From: Vibrio diazotrophicus
GTDB taxonomy: Bacteria > Pseudomonadota > Gammaproteobacteria > Enterobacterales > Vibrionaceae
Assembly (NCBI RefSeq): GCF_038452265.1
Contig: NZ_CP151842.1
Span: 2,914,001-2,978,000, forward strand
Direction: 5' to 3'
Length of the DNA: 64,000 nt
Shown here: positions 1-8,021 of the stretch, piece after piece
Layout of the letters: each line of letters begins with the position of its first letter
Numbering within the stretch: position 1 is the stretch's first letter
Notes under the pieces: generated by a model
What the model was told of the DNA's origin: nothing
The model's database searches: none
The model's input: the letters and a program-made list of their open reading frames with translations, nothing else
Translations under genes and position numbers: made by a program

Positions 1-1567
1 CTTCCGAGAAAACAGATAGCTCAGGCTTTAATGTCTGACACACAAGGGCAATATCAGATTTAGGTTGCAGTATCAGATTGTAATTTTTGTTTGTATCGGT
101 CTCGTTCCAACATTCAGGATCGGCTGAATCACGGGCTACCGTAACATTCCCGACCACGTTTAAAGTGTGTGCAGTAATCGATCCTTTTATCGATATACCG
201 ACATCGAAGTTCATTGATTTAGCCAGCAAATACGCTTCGAGAACCCCACTTGCCTTTATGTGGTAGTTTGCGGCTGGGCCGTAAAATAGAGGTTTCTTAT
301 AGTTTGATGAACCACTTGATGGATAGATTGGAATAAACCTAATCGGTCCTGTCGTTAAGTCGCTGGTGGTATCATTACCATCGCCTGCAATACTAATAAC
401 TGAATCGCTGCCTAAGTAGACCTGAGTATCTCCCCACTCACCTATAGAAGCAGTTCCCAATAACACGGAACTATCCTCAGCAAAATACACAGCCGTATTA
501 CCATTTACTGAAAACTTCTCGATTTTTAGACCAGGCGAAAGACGAACATTTAGTTTTTTATCACTCCGTACATTTTGCACTGTCAGGGATTTTAAGTTTT
601 TAAGTATGGTTAATTCGAAAGCCCCCCCCGTATCGGCGTATGAACATAGTCCATTGTTATTACAAAAAGAACTAAAGTCAGTCGAACTACTGTTAACTTG
701 AATATATAAATCATTGATGGAATCAAACGATACATTTAACGGCTCTGGCGGCTCAGCCTTTCTCTCTTCAAACAAACCATCGTCAATATTGTAATCAGCC
801 CCTTCAAATGTTACGTGCAGAGATTTTGTACCGCATCCGTAACCCTGACAGTTAGCAATGTATGTATTACTATTTTGGGTCGTATCAAAACCAATTCGCA
901 GTGCTTGTCTTTCGGCAGCCCCCCACCATGGCTGGTAGCGGAACACATTTTGTGCATCGTTAACGTAATTGTCAGACCACCCTACGATATTCTCAGTGGC
1001 ATTGGATGCGGTAAACGAACTTGGCCCATAGCTCGAGTAGACTGTCCCTTCTGTTTTCCAGCTCTGGACCGCTTGTGGGAAATACTCACATTGTTCAAAG
1101 GTCGGCGGAATATAGTCTTCAATATCTTCGGGTTCTACCGCTTCACAAGTGAGATCAGCGCCATCATTAGTCTGAACCGTAACATTTCCGGGCTTCATCT
1201 CCATATTCATTGAATCAATAAGCGCCCAACTGTTCACATTTGAGTCTAAGTTCTTACGGTAATAGCGACTAGGGATCGAGCCCGTGGCCTCGTTGAGAAT
1301 TCGCACTCTATATCGAGTACTTTGCTGCAGAGTGTGATCATTAAAAAAGTAGAGGCTGTCAGATACGTGCTCTTCGGTGTACCACAACGTTTTTAGCGGA
1401 TTATTCCCCGACTCTTGGAAAGTTGCAGACTGAAAGATTCCTGGGCTACCCACAACCGTGAATTCAATAACGGCAAATTTTTGACCTTTGAACGTACATA
1501 TTTCAGCAAAAGCACTCTGTATAAAAAACAAAAGTAACAGTGGCAGACAACGAAATAACTTAGCCAT
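1..1567 (-). CDS. mshQ: MSHA biogenesis protein MshQ (5' part, runs off window)
   Basis: Minus-strand reading frame, open from an ATG at 1567 to the window edge (about 522 codons), so the C-terminus is missing. The N-terminus is a clear Sec signal peptide: MAKLFRCLPLLLLFFIQSAFA, then mature E-I-C-T-F. The rest is a secreted, Cys- and Asn-rich, beta-type sequence without an obvious membrane helix. It starts 2 nt after the mshP stop and is the last gene of the pilin-subunit unit, the position of mshQ in known MSHA loci. MshQ is thought to be a large surface-exposed or pilus-associated protein, and its exact role is unsettled. An in-frame run of eight G (C8 on the plus strand, 622-629) is noted separately. 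Identity rests mainly on gene order. Confidence 0.85.
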   Translation of the reverse strand, partial: MAKLFRCLPLLLLFFIQSAFAEICTFKGQKFAVIEFTVVGSPGIFQSATFQESGNNPLKTLWYTEEHVSDSLYFFNDHTLQQSTRYRVRILNEATGSIPSRYYRKNLDSNVNSWALIDSMNMEMKPGNVTVQTNDGADLTCEAVEPEDIEDYIPPTFEQCEYFPQAVQSWKTEGTVYSSYGPSSFTASNATENIVGWSDNYVNDAQNVFRYQPWWGAAERQALRIGFDTTQNSNTYIANCQGYGCGTKSLHVTFEGADYNIDDGLFEERKAEPPEPLNVSFDSINDLYIQVNSSSTDFSSFCNNNGLCSYADTGGAFELTILKNLKSLTVQNVRSDKKLNVRLSPGLKIEKFSVNGNTAVYFAEDSSVLLGTASIGEWGDTQVYLGSDSVISIAGDGNDTTSDLTTGPIRFIPIYPSSGSSNYKKPLFYGPAANYHIKASGVLEAYLLAKSMNFDVGISIKGSITAHTLNVVGNVTVARDSADPECWNETDTNKNYNLILQPKSDIALVCQTLKPELSVFSE

Positions 1568-1569
1568 GC

Positions 1570-2019
1570 TTACTCCTTCACCCAAACTTCTTGCTTACGC
1601 TCAACCTGATACTGCCCGCTGCCACAAACAGCGACGCTCTCAACTTTGTAATAATTCACGGAATCTAATGCTCCCAGTGAATAACACTGAGTGTTCACAG
1701 AGCAACCTACAAATTGAGTCATCAAATTATTTGCCTTAGTTTGCACATTTCCCCAATTGCTAAGACACACATTAGCAACCACGCTGTTAGCCGTGTTCAA
1801 TGGATACAACTGAGTAAGTGCTAACTCATTAACTGAGTGAGCAACAAACCATGCTCTTGTTCCCAACAGATCTTTCGATAGTGCATCTCGGTTTGACCAT
1901 TCCATACGAGCAAGCGCATTGGCAAGAAAGCCCATCACCACAATCACAAAGATAGCAACGATATAGAGATTACCAGCCTGCTTTTTAACGCTAGGGAACA
2001 TACGTTTTCTATGGAACAT
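1570..2019 (-). CDS. mshP: MSHA biogenesis protein MshP
   Basis: 149 aa. Basic N-terminus, then QAGNLYIVAIFVIVVMG at about residues 14-30, a single hydrophobic helix followed by a soluble, Cys-containing domain. This resembles PilX-like minor pilins, but the usual Glu at +5 after the cleavage Gly is not seen, so the cleavage site is uncertain. It overlaps the end of mshO by 11 nt and is followed after 2 nt by mshQ, so it is translationally coupled in the mshBACDOPQ series. It probably forms part of the minor-pilin priming complex, as inferred from family and position. An alternative start at the second Met would remove only six residues. Confidence 0.85.
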   Translation of the reverse strand: MFHRKRMFPSVKKQAGNLYIVAIFVIVVMGFLANALARMEWSNRDALSKDLLGTRAWFVAHSVNELALTQLYPLNTANSVVANVCLSNWGNVQTKANNLMTQFVGCSVNTQCYSLGALDSVNYYKVESVAVCGSGQYQVERKQEVWVKE

Positions 2020-2707
2020 TCAGCACCTGCACATCAATATCAAAGTGGCTGGATTCGCCATTTTGAGCAAAAGTTAATGCCAGATGCACCACGCCACCTC
2101 TTTGCAGAGTAGGTTGTGCGTAACTGAACTCTCCCGTATTAACGCTATCAGCAACTTGGATACCATTACGAGTCACGCTTTGTGCAGAAAAATCTAAGCA
2201 ATAACTCACCAAATCTTTGTATATGAACTGCCTTTGGGCAACCGACTGACTCGGTAACGGAGAAGAAAGAGTAAAAGTGGTGTTGCTACCGCTCAATGGG
2301 AAGTTCGTATTTTGCCCCACAGCAAAATCCGTTTGTCTCGACGGATTAATAATCATCCTTAGCCCATCAAAACTAGAAGGAGCTGGTGTATTACCGACAA
2401 TAAAACTCATGGTCTTATTGTTACTACCGGACACAGAATAAAAACCAGAATAAACAATGGGATAAAACGATAAACATTGCTGTCCGGCAGAACTACTAAC
2501 AGCAAAGCTGTTTGGTACTGCATGGCGAATCTCACGGGTCATTTTTTCTAATACAAATTTGGCTTGAGTCTGCAATCTTTGCCTTGCTACGGTATCGGAA
2601 TAGCCTTTACTGCCCAGTTCCACAAACCCCGCAATACCCAAAACCAAAATAGCGCCCACCACCATGGTCAAGACCATTTCAACCAGAGTGAAACCACGAA
2701 CTTTCAT
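2009..2707 (-). CDS. mshO: MSHA minor pilin MshO
   Basis: 232 aa type IV minor pilin with a class-III leader: MKVRG then FTLVEMVLTMVVGAIL, with the conserved Glu at +5 after the Gly cleavage site. The rest is a soluble, Ser/Thr-rich domain. The start codon overlaps the mshD stop by one base (TAATG) and the gene's 3' end overlaps mshP, which is strong evidence for one mRNA. PilW-like minor pilins such as this help to initiate pilus assembly in the inner membrane and are processed by the prepilin peptidase encoded elsewhere. Confidence 0.9.
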   Translation of the reverse strand: MKVRGFTLVEMVLTMVVGAILVLGIAGFVELGSKGYSDTVARQRLQTQAKFVLEKMTREIRHAVPNSFAVSSSAGQQCLSFYPIVYSGFYSVSGSNNKTMSFIVGNTPAPSSFDGLRMIINPSRQTDFAVGQNTNFPLSGSNTTFTLSSPLPSQSVAQRQFIYKDLVSYCLDFSAQSVTRNGIQVADSVNTGEFSYAQPTLQRGGVVHLALTFAQNGESSHFDIDVQVLNVP

Positions 2708-3249
2708 TAGTAGTTTCCTCGAAAACCAGTGAAATCAAACTCACCGTAACGCCCAGTATCAATCTTGATCTGGATTTTCTTCATGGTCGCAGTGTCGTAG
2801 TTAACATCAATTGTTACCGTGAAATGCGCATACTTACTCGCTATCTCAGTGCCCAGAATATTGCTAAGAGGGTACCCTGAGCCGCCACAATCGTTCGTGC
2901 TGTCTGTCCACCAGCAACCGATGTAGTCATCAACATCGTTGAACTGAGCGGGGTTACTTTCGCCAGAATCACGTCCCAAAGTAGTAGAACATGGGTTAGC
3001 TACCCCATTCCTATCCGGTTCATCACAGCGATATTGCCCACCATCAAAATCGCTGTGGTTATCAAAGCCTCGTGCAAGAATTTGGCTCATCAGGCTTTGT
3101 CCTAAGTTAGCCGCACGAGTTTGATAATGCGGCGTCGCAGAACGCTCAATTTGAGGGTAAAGAAAACTCACGAGAGTCACCATGGCAAACCCAAGGATCA
3201 CCATAGCCATAATACTTTCAACCAGCGTAAATCCGTTGCTACGTTTCAT
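2707..3249 (-). CDS. mshD: MSHA minor pilin MshD
   Basis: I chose the ATG at 3249 (180 aa). It gives a perfect short prepilin leader, MKRSNG before FTLVESIMAMVILG, is preceded by AAGGAAG at good spacing, and overlaps the mshC stop as TGATG. A longer frame reaches 3291 but would add 14 residues ahead of the leader. After the N-terminal helix comes a Cys-rich soluble domain (four Cys around residues 70-125) and a C-terminal RYGEFDFTGF stretch. Function by family: minor pilin of the MSHA pilus, cleaved and N-methylated by the prepilin peptidase. Confidence 0.9.
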   Translation of the reverse strand: MKRSNGFTLVESIMAMVILGFAMVTLVSFLYPQIERSATPHYQTRAANLGQSLMSQILARGFDNHSDFDGGQYRCDEPDRNGVANPCSTTLGRDSGESNPAQFNDVDDYIGCWWTDSTNDCGGSGYPLSNILGTEIASKYAHFTVTIDVNYDTATMKKIQIKIDTGRYGEFDFTGFRGNY

Positions 3250-3743
3250 CAGCAACTTCCTTTCGCCACATAGCCTTCCGAGTTCAAACATAGTGATGTC
3301 GAGTTTGCAGATGAGGCAATATTGATTGTCACGCCATTAGACGCACCACCTAAAGGATTCCCCAACAGGCTAAATTCAATAACGGAGAGAGAAGGCGAGC
3401 TGGTGAATGTGAGTTCATCATTCCGCAACAAGTCACTTCTTCGGTCATCATTAGCAGAGCTGCATGCCTGTACTGAGCCGATACAGTGGTTGGTTATTTG
3501 CAAAGCATAATCACTGTCTGCTGAAGTGGATGATAAGTTGGATTGCATTCGGTCAATTTGAATTTGACGAATAATAGAGATGATTTGCTCTTGTGCGGCA
3601 AACGCAGAAACACTGGAAATACCGGAAAAACGGCTGGCAGCATAAACAGAGAGAATTGATACAAGCAGTATTACCACGATCAATTCAACTAAGGTAAAAC
3701 CTCGCATTCGTTGCTGGTTTCTCTGCATTGGCTTGCTCACCAT
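3249..3743 (-). CDS. mshC: MSHA minor pilin MshC
   Basis: 164 aa. The prepilin motif MRGFTLVELIVVILLVSIL lies behind a basic leader, MVSKPMQRNQQR, with the conserved Gly/Phe cleavage site and Glu at +5. Two Cys near the C-terminus (LCLNSEGYVAKGSC) could form the usual pilin disulfide. A second in-frame Met at residue 6 is an equally plausible start. It lies 91 bp downstream of mshA, beyond a stem-loop, and is coupled to mshD by a one-base overlap. It is probably a minor pilin needed for assembly. Confidence 0.9.
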   Translation of the reverse strand: MVSKPMQRNQQRMRGFTLVELIVVILLVSILSVYAASRFSGISSVSAFAAQEQIISIIRQIQIDRMQSNLSSTSADSDYALQITNHCIGSVQACSSANDDRRSDLLRNDELTFTSSPSLSVIEFSLLGNPLGGASNGVTINIASSANSTSLCLNSEGYVAKGSC

Positions 3744-3777
3744 GTTAGCCAGTAAGTATTTAAAATTTTAGATGAAA

Positions 3778-3804
3778 TGGCGCAGACCAGAAGGGGCTGC
3801 GCCA
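3778..3804 (-). terminator. stem-loop between mshA and mshC
   Basis: Perfect 8-bp inverted repeat (TGGCGCAG / CTGCGCCA) with an 11-nt loop. On the minus strand it is followed by ATTTCATCTAAAATTTT and no clean U-run. The likely role is partial termination or protection of the upstream mshA message, which would let the major pilin be made in excess over the downstream minor pilins. That role is inferred. Confidence 0.55.
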
Positions 3805-3834
3805 AGCAAAATCATATAATTCAATACTGAACAA

Positions 3835-4350
3835 TTAACAGCCAGTTGATACGACCGTTGTAGTTGCTGCGTCAGCTACAGCTGCAGTAGTAGCTTCGTT
3901 ATATCGAATATAGCAATTGGTCGCTATTATAGCTGCGCCACTATCCGTTGAATTATCACCTACAGTGATAGTAGTACCGGAAGGAAATGTGGCTACTAAA
4001 GTTGTACCAGAGGACGCAGCCCACCCCCAATCGGTATTTAGACCTTTAACCGACGAAACGATACCAGTAGCGTCAGCAGAAGGGTATCCAAAATCAGTTG
4101 TAACTAAAATTGTTGTACCATTAGTATCTAATAAAGATTGACCAGCCAGACCTTCAAGACCTTGAATAGCGGCTTTACCATAAACAATACCAGCAGCTCC
4201 ATCCATTGCGCCTTTTAACCCCTGTAGCGCGGAAACACGAGCATCACCTTGTAGGTTTAGGAAACGAGGAGCAGCTGTCACTGCAAGGATACCCAGAATT
4301 ACAATGACTACGACCAATTCGATAAGGGTGAAACCACCTTGTCTTTTCAT
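3835..4350 (-). CDS. mshA: MSHA major pilin MshA
   Basis: 171 aa. Leader MKRQGG followed by FTLIELVVVIVILGILAVTAAPRFLNLQGDARV, a textbook type IVa pilin N-terminus with Glu at +5. The C-terminal domain is Ala/Thr/Gly-rich with two cysteines (NCYIRY and the terminal STGC) that probably form the D-region disulfide loop. Family role: the polymerised subunit of the mannose-sensitive haemagglutinin pilus used for surface scanning, attachment and biofilm initiation. It is preceded by mshB (30-nt gap) and followed by a stem-loop. The mature surface-exposed part is the fast-evolving section, so the N-terminus carries the identification. Confidence 0.95.
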   Translation of the reverse strand: MKRQGGFTLIELVVVIVILGILAVTAAPRFLNLQGDARVSALQGLKGAMDGAAGIVYGKAAIQGLEGLAGQSLLDTNGTTILVTTDFGYPSADATGIVSSVKGLNTDWGWAASSGTTLVATFPSGTTITVGDNSTDSGAAIIATNCYIRYNEATTAAVADAATTTVVSTGC

Positions 4351-4380
4351 GAACTATCTCTCTTTCTAACAAGCTAAAAA

Positions 4381-4950
4381 TTAATTGAAAGTGACCGCTA
4401 CGCGACCAGTTTTTATGTTGTACACAAACTGATGTGCACTGCTCTTTTCTTGTTGTATATAGGTACAACTAGCATTGGCATTATCAGCGATGGCTGAATA
4501 CTGTAGTGAGACATCACTACTTACTTCAGCGGCGGTCCCTACCTTTGGAGAGCTATGAAGCAAGTTCTCCATCAAATCCACACAGGTTTGATCAGTAATC
4601 GTTTCCGAATAAACGCTTTGTCTTAAAGCTAGCGGATAACCATCACTGAATCCCGTACTGCTACCTGCACTCGTTTTTGAACGAGTGAGCCAAAACTCCA
4701 CACCGTCATAGTCGACGAGGTTATATTTTTCACCACCAGATATTACCGATGGCCTTGCCTGAGCTTCCCATTGAGTCCGCGCAGCCATAACAGCAGATAA
4801 AAAACCACTGGCAACGCCTTGAATACTCGCCTCTCTCGCATCGTCAATCGTACCTAATAACCTAGGTAAAGCCGTCACAGCTAATAAGGCGACAATAACG
4901 ATAACAATAATTAATTCGAGTAAAGAAAAACCCGGCACTCTCTTATTCAT
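4381..4950 (-). CDS. mshB: MSHA pilin-like protein MshB
   Basis: 189 aa. Prepilin leader MNKRVPG before FSLLELIIVIVIVALLAVTALPRLLG; the +1 Phe and +5 Glu are present. The soluble domain ends in a hydrophobic beta strand (YNIKTGRVAVTFN) and contains two Cys. It is the first gene of the subunit unit, separated from mshG by 114 bp that hold a -10 element and an A/T-rich hairpin. Expected role: minor pilin of the MSHA system. Confidence 0.92.
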   Translation of the reverse strand: MNKRVPGFSLLELIIVIVIVALLAVTALPRLLGTIDDAREASIQGVASGFLSAVMAARTQWEAQARPSVISGGEKYNLVDYDGVEFWLTRSKTSAGSSTGFSDGYPLALRQSVYSETITDQTCVDLMENLLHSSPKVGTAAEVSSDVSLQYSAIADNANASCTYIQQEKSSAHQFVYNIKTGRVAVTFN

Positions 4951-4979
4951 TTTAGAACCAATACCTCTTCAGCAGAGGA

Positions 4980-4985
4980 ATTATA
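4980..4985 (-). promoter_or_regulatory. probable -10 box of the mshBACDOPQ promoter
   Basis: The minus strand reads TATAAT about 30 bp upstream of the mshB ATG, in the only sizeable gap of the msh cluster. No strong -35 sits at 16-18 bp; a TTGACG lies further upstream. A small CCTCT/AGAGG hairpin follows in the leader. An independent promoter for the subunit genes fits what is known of the V. cholerae locus. Confidence 0.5.
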
Positions 4986-5023
4986 CCTACCCTCATACGA
5001 AATATCGCATGCGCTACGTCAAT

Positions 5024-5045
5024 AAAACATTAAAGCTAATGTTTT
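5024..5045 (-). terminator. A/T-rich hairpin after mshG
   Basis: Nine-base inverted repeat AAAACATTA / TAATGTTTT with a 4-nt loop, followed on the minus strand by ATTG. It is a weak terminator candidate 20 bp past the mshG stop and marks the boundary between the secretion unit and the subunit unit. Confidence 0.45.
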
Positions 5046-5064
5046 TAAAGGATTTTTTAACCAC

Positions 5065-6288
5065 CTATCCTTTCATCGCATCCATCATGTTCCACATAGG
5101 TAAGAAAATACCCAAAGCCAGAATCAATACCATACCAGCAACAATCACCAGTAAAATCGGCTCAATCCGAGCGGTTAAGGTTTTTAAGTCATAATCCACT
5201 TCTCGGTCATAAAAATCCGAGACTTCCAGCAACAACTCATCAATTCGCCCCGTTTCTTCGCCTACAGAGATCATTTGAATCACCAGAGGCGTAAAAATAT
5301 TGGCATTAATTGCCGTTGATGAAACGCTGCTACCAGCTTCAATTGCAGATTTCATTTCCATTAAGCGAGCTTCGAGGAATTTATTATCCAAAGCCTCAGC
5401 TGACAATGCCAAAGACTGATTTAACGGAACGCCTGAGTGCAACATCAGAGAAAACGTACGTGAGAATCGAGATAACTGTGCTCGATTGACGATTCCACCA
5501 ACTATAGGCATTCGCAAACGAAACTTATCCCAGCGCTCTCTTCCTTTCGATGTCCCCAACCAAGATCGAAAACCGAAAAACGCTATCGCCATTGCCACCA
5601 GCATAAACATCCAGTAGTTGACGAAAAAATTCGACATACCAATCAAAATTCTGGTTGGCAAAGGCAAGTCCACACCAAAGCGATTAAACATGGTCGCAAA
5701 CTGCGGTATTACCTTGACGTTCAAAATGAACATAGCAATAACAATAAAGCCAATAACAAAAGTGGGGTAACGCATTGCGGTCTTAATTCGCTTACGGGTT
5801 TCCACTTCTTGTTCATAGTAGTTCGCCAATTGCAGCAGAGCTTGATCCAATCGACCGGTGTTCTCACCCACATGCACCATAGAAACAAACAGTGAGCTAA
5901 ACACTTTCGTGTGCATCTGCATTGCAGCGGAAAGACTGCGACCATTGGTCACTTCACTACAAATTTGTTCCAATGCATCTTTTAACTGCTTGTTTTCACA
6001 GTTCTGCGCCAGACCTCTCATTGAACGCAGTAAAGGCACGCCGGCTTTGGTTAAGCTGTACAGCTGGCGACAAAAAATCACCAATACTTCCAGTGGAACA
6101 ACTGGAGCAAACAACTCTTTCCAATCAATAGTGGCCATACCAACACCGGATGCCCCTTCACTAATAGAAGTAGGGATAATCCCTTTATTGATCAATGTTT
6201 CAGCAGCTACATCTTCGTTAACTGCTTCTAAGCTGCCTTTCGTAGCGCTGCCATCTAAATTGCGTCCTTGGTACTGATAAGTCGGCAT
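5065..6288 (-). CDS. mshG: MSHA biogenesis inner-membrane platform protein MshG (PilC/GspF family)
   Basis: 407 aa, the usual length for PilC/GspF proteins. It begins MPTYQYQGRNLDGSATKGSLEA, then carries two repeated GspF domains, each of the form ...FCRQLYSLTKAGVPLLRSM... (about residue 70) and ...FSRTFSLMLHSGVPLNQSL... (about residue 275). Hydrophobic segments follow the first domain (about 175-235) and close the protein (about 375-400). Role: inner-membrane platform that couples the cytoplasmic ATPases to pilin insertion or extraction. It starts 8 nt after mshE. The next gene downstream is mshB; mshF is not found between them. Confidence 0.93.
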   Translation of the reverse strand: MPTYQYQGRNLDGSATKGSLEAVNEDVAAETLINKGIIPTSISEGASGVGMATIDWKELFAPVVPLEVLVIFCRQLYSLTKAGVPLLRSMRGLAQNCENKQLKDALEQICSEVTNGRSLSAAMQMHTKVFSSLFVSMVHVGENTGRLDQALLQLANYYEQEVETRKRIKTAMRYPTFVIGFIVIAMFILNVKVIPQFATMFNRFGVDLPLPTRILIGMSNFFVNYWMFMLVAMAIAFFGFRSWLGTSKGRERWDKFRLRMPIVGGIVNRAQLSRFSRTFSLMLHSGVPLNQSLALSAEALDNKFLEARLMEMKSAIEAGSSVSSTAINANIFTPLVIQMISVGEETGRIDELLLEVSDFYDREVDYDLKTLTARIEPILLVIVAGMVLILALGIFLPMWNMMDAMKG

Positions 6289-6296
6289 ACCTTTCC

Positions 6297-8021
6297 TTAC
6301 AGATAAATAGGCTCAGCGGCTGTGTGAGCTTCACCTTCACCCAACGCCATGACTTCATCAATACTGACGATACCTTTAACTGCCAGCTCCATCGCTGATG
6401 CGAGCAATGGCTTATAGTTCTCTGAAGCTCGGGCGGCTTTGGCAAAGCCGATAGAATCATCAGCGCGCAATGCATCCATCATATGGTGCTCAAGCTCCAG
6501 CATTTCGAAGACACCAATACGACCTTTATAACCCGTTAGGTTACAGTTCTGACAGCCACGACCATGGACAAACGGTGAATTAACTTGGTTAGGAAAACGA
6601 ACCGCAAGCCACTGCTTCTGAGCTTCATCCAACTCATCATGCGTCTTACAATCTGGGCAAACTTTACGTACCAGACGCTGAGCAATCACAGCTCGAACAG
6701 CACTTGCGACCAAATAACCAGGAGCCCCCATATCAATTAAACGTAATGCGGTTTCCACAGCATCATTGGTGTGTAATGTACTCAATACTAAGTGACCAGT
6801 TAGTGCGGCTCTCAAACCGATCTCCACCGTTTCTTGGTCACGCATCTCACCAATCAGAATAATATCGGGGTCTTGGCGTAAGAAGGTTCTCAACAAGGTC
6901 GAGAAATCCAGCCCAATTCGAGAGTTCACCTGTACTTGGTTGACTCGCGGCAGTCGGTATTCCACTGGGTCTTCTGCGGTAATGATTTTTTTGCCCACTT
7001 CATTCAGTTCACTTAGCGCGCCGTACAAAGTGGTCGTTTTACCCGAACCGGTCGGTCCAGTGACGAGGATCATACCATGCGGGCGCTTAAGCTGACGTCG
7101 GAAGCGCAGTAACAGCTCGTCAGGAATGCCTGATTTATCCAGCTCCCGAATACCAGAGGACTGGTTTAATAAACGCATTACAACCGATTCACCATATTGC
7201 ACAGGCATTGTCGACATACGAATATCAACCGACTGCCCTTTAGCTCGGATGTTAAATCGGCCATCTTGCGGCAGACGTTTTTCAGAAATATCGAGATTAG
7301 CCATCAGCTTCAGTCGCGAAACGAGCGCTGATGCGATACCCACTTCATTTAGAACCGTTTCATGAAGAATACCGTCCACACGCTGACGAATACGCAATAT
7401 CTTTGAATCTGGCTCGATGTGAATATCCGACGCCCCCACCTGAATTGCATCTTCAAACAGCGAGTTAATCAGCTTAACAACCGTTACTTCTTCGCTGTCA
7501 TCATTCGCGATATCAAAGTCGAACGCTTCTGTAACTTGGTGTTCAGCCTGTAACTGTTCAGCGAAAGAGGCAATTTCTTTGGTACGGCGGTAATAACGGT
7601 CAAAACCATCCACCAGTTGCTTTTCTGGTGCGATAACAAACTCAAAGCTGTACTGAGACAGTTGGTTGAGGAGAGACTCCTGAGCAAACAAATCCGCAGG
7701 GTCACTCATTGCGACACGCAGAGTATCGCCATTGCGGCCAATCACTAGTGCACGCAGACGGCGTGCATGAACTTCGGAAAGCAGCTGTACCGCGTCAATA
7801 TCGACCGTCGCACGGCTCAAATCAATCAGCGGAATCGCCAGTTGCTGAGACAAAAAGCTCAGCATTTGCTGTTCAGATAAGAAGCCTAACTCAATTAAGG
7901 TATCACCCAGCTTACGACCAGTATTCTTCTGAGCTGACAATGCCTGCCCAATCTGTTCGTCAGTAACAATGCCCTCTTCGACCAGCAAGTCACCCAGTCG
8001 TTTTCTTAACTTAATTTGCAT
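6297..8021 (-). CDS. mshE: MSHA pilus extension ATPase MshE, cyclic-di-GMP binding
   Basis: 574 aa. N-terminal MshEN domain with two tandem signature motifs: RLGDLLVEEGIVTDEQ (residues 8-23) and KLGDTLIELGFLSEQQ (37-52), both ending near L-x2-Q. These motifs are known to bind cyclic-di-GMP in V. cholerae MshE. The ATPase core has Walker A GPTGSGKT (322-329), Asp box EDPVEY (350-355), Walker B DPDIILIGEMRD (384-395) and a His box TLHTND. A CPDC...CQNC zinc-binding element follows at about 450-490. Role: cytoplasmic motor for pilus polymerisation, linking MSHA extension to c-di-GMP. It overlaps mshN by 11 nt. Confidence 0.95.
   Translation of the reverse strand: MQIKLRKRLGDLLVEEGIVTDEQIGQALSAQKNTGRKLGDTLIELGFLSEQQMLSFLSQQLAIPLIDLSRATVDIDAVQLLSEVHARRLRALVIGRNGDTLRVAMSDPADLFAQESLLNQLSQYSFEFVIAPEKQLVDGFDRYYRRTKEIASFAEQLQAEHQVTEAFDFDIANDDSEEVTVVKLINSLFEDAIQVGASDIHIEPDSKILRIRQRVDGILHETVLNEVGIASALVSRLKLMANLDISEKRLPQDGRFNIRAKGQSVDIRMSTMPVQYGESVVMRLLNQSSGIRELDKSGIPDELLLRFRRQLKRPHGMILVTGPTGSGKTTTLYGALSELNEVGKKIITAEDPVEYRLPRVNQVQVNSRIGLDFSTLLRTFLRQDPDIILIGEMRDQETVEIGLRAALTGHLVLSTLHTNDAVETALRLIDMGAPGYLVASAVRAVIAQRLVRKVCPDCKTHDELDEAQKQWLAVRFPNQVNSPFVHGRGCQNCNLTGYKGRIGVFEMLELEHHMMDALRADDSIGFAKAARASENYKPLLASAMELAVKGIVSIDEVMALGEGEAHTAAEPIYL

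Noticed and set aside
815..1213. 132-codon plus-strand open frame
   Set aside because: It lies fully inside the minus-strand mshQ frame, which has a signal peptide and correct gene order. The plus frame looks like a shadow.
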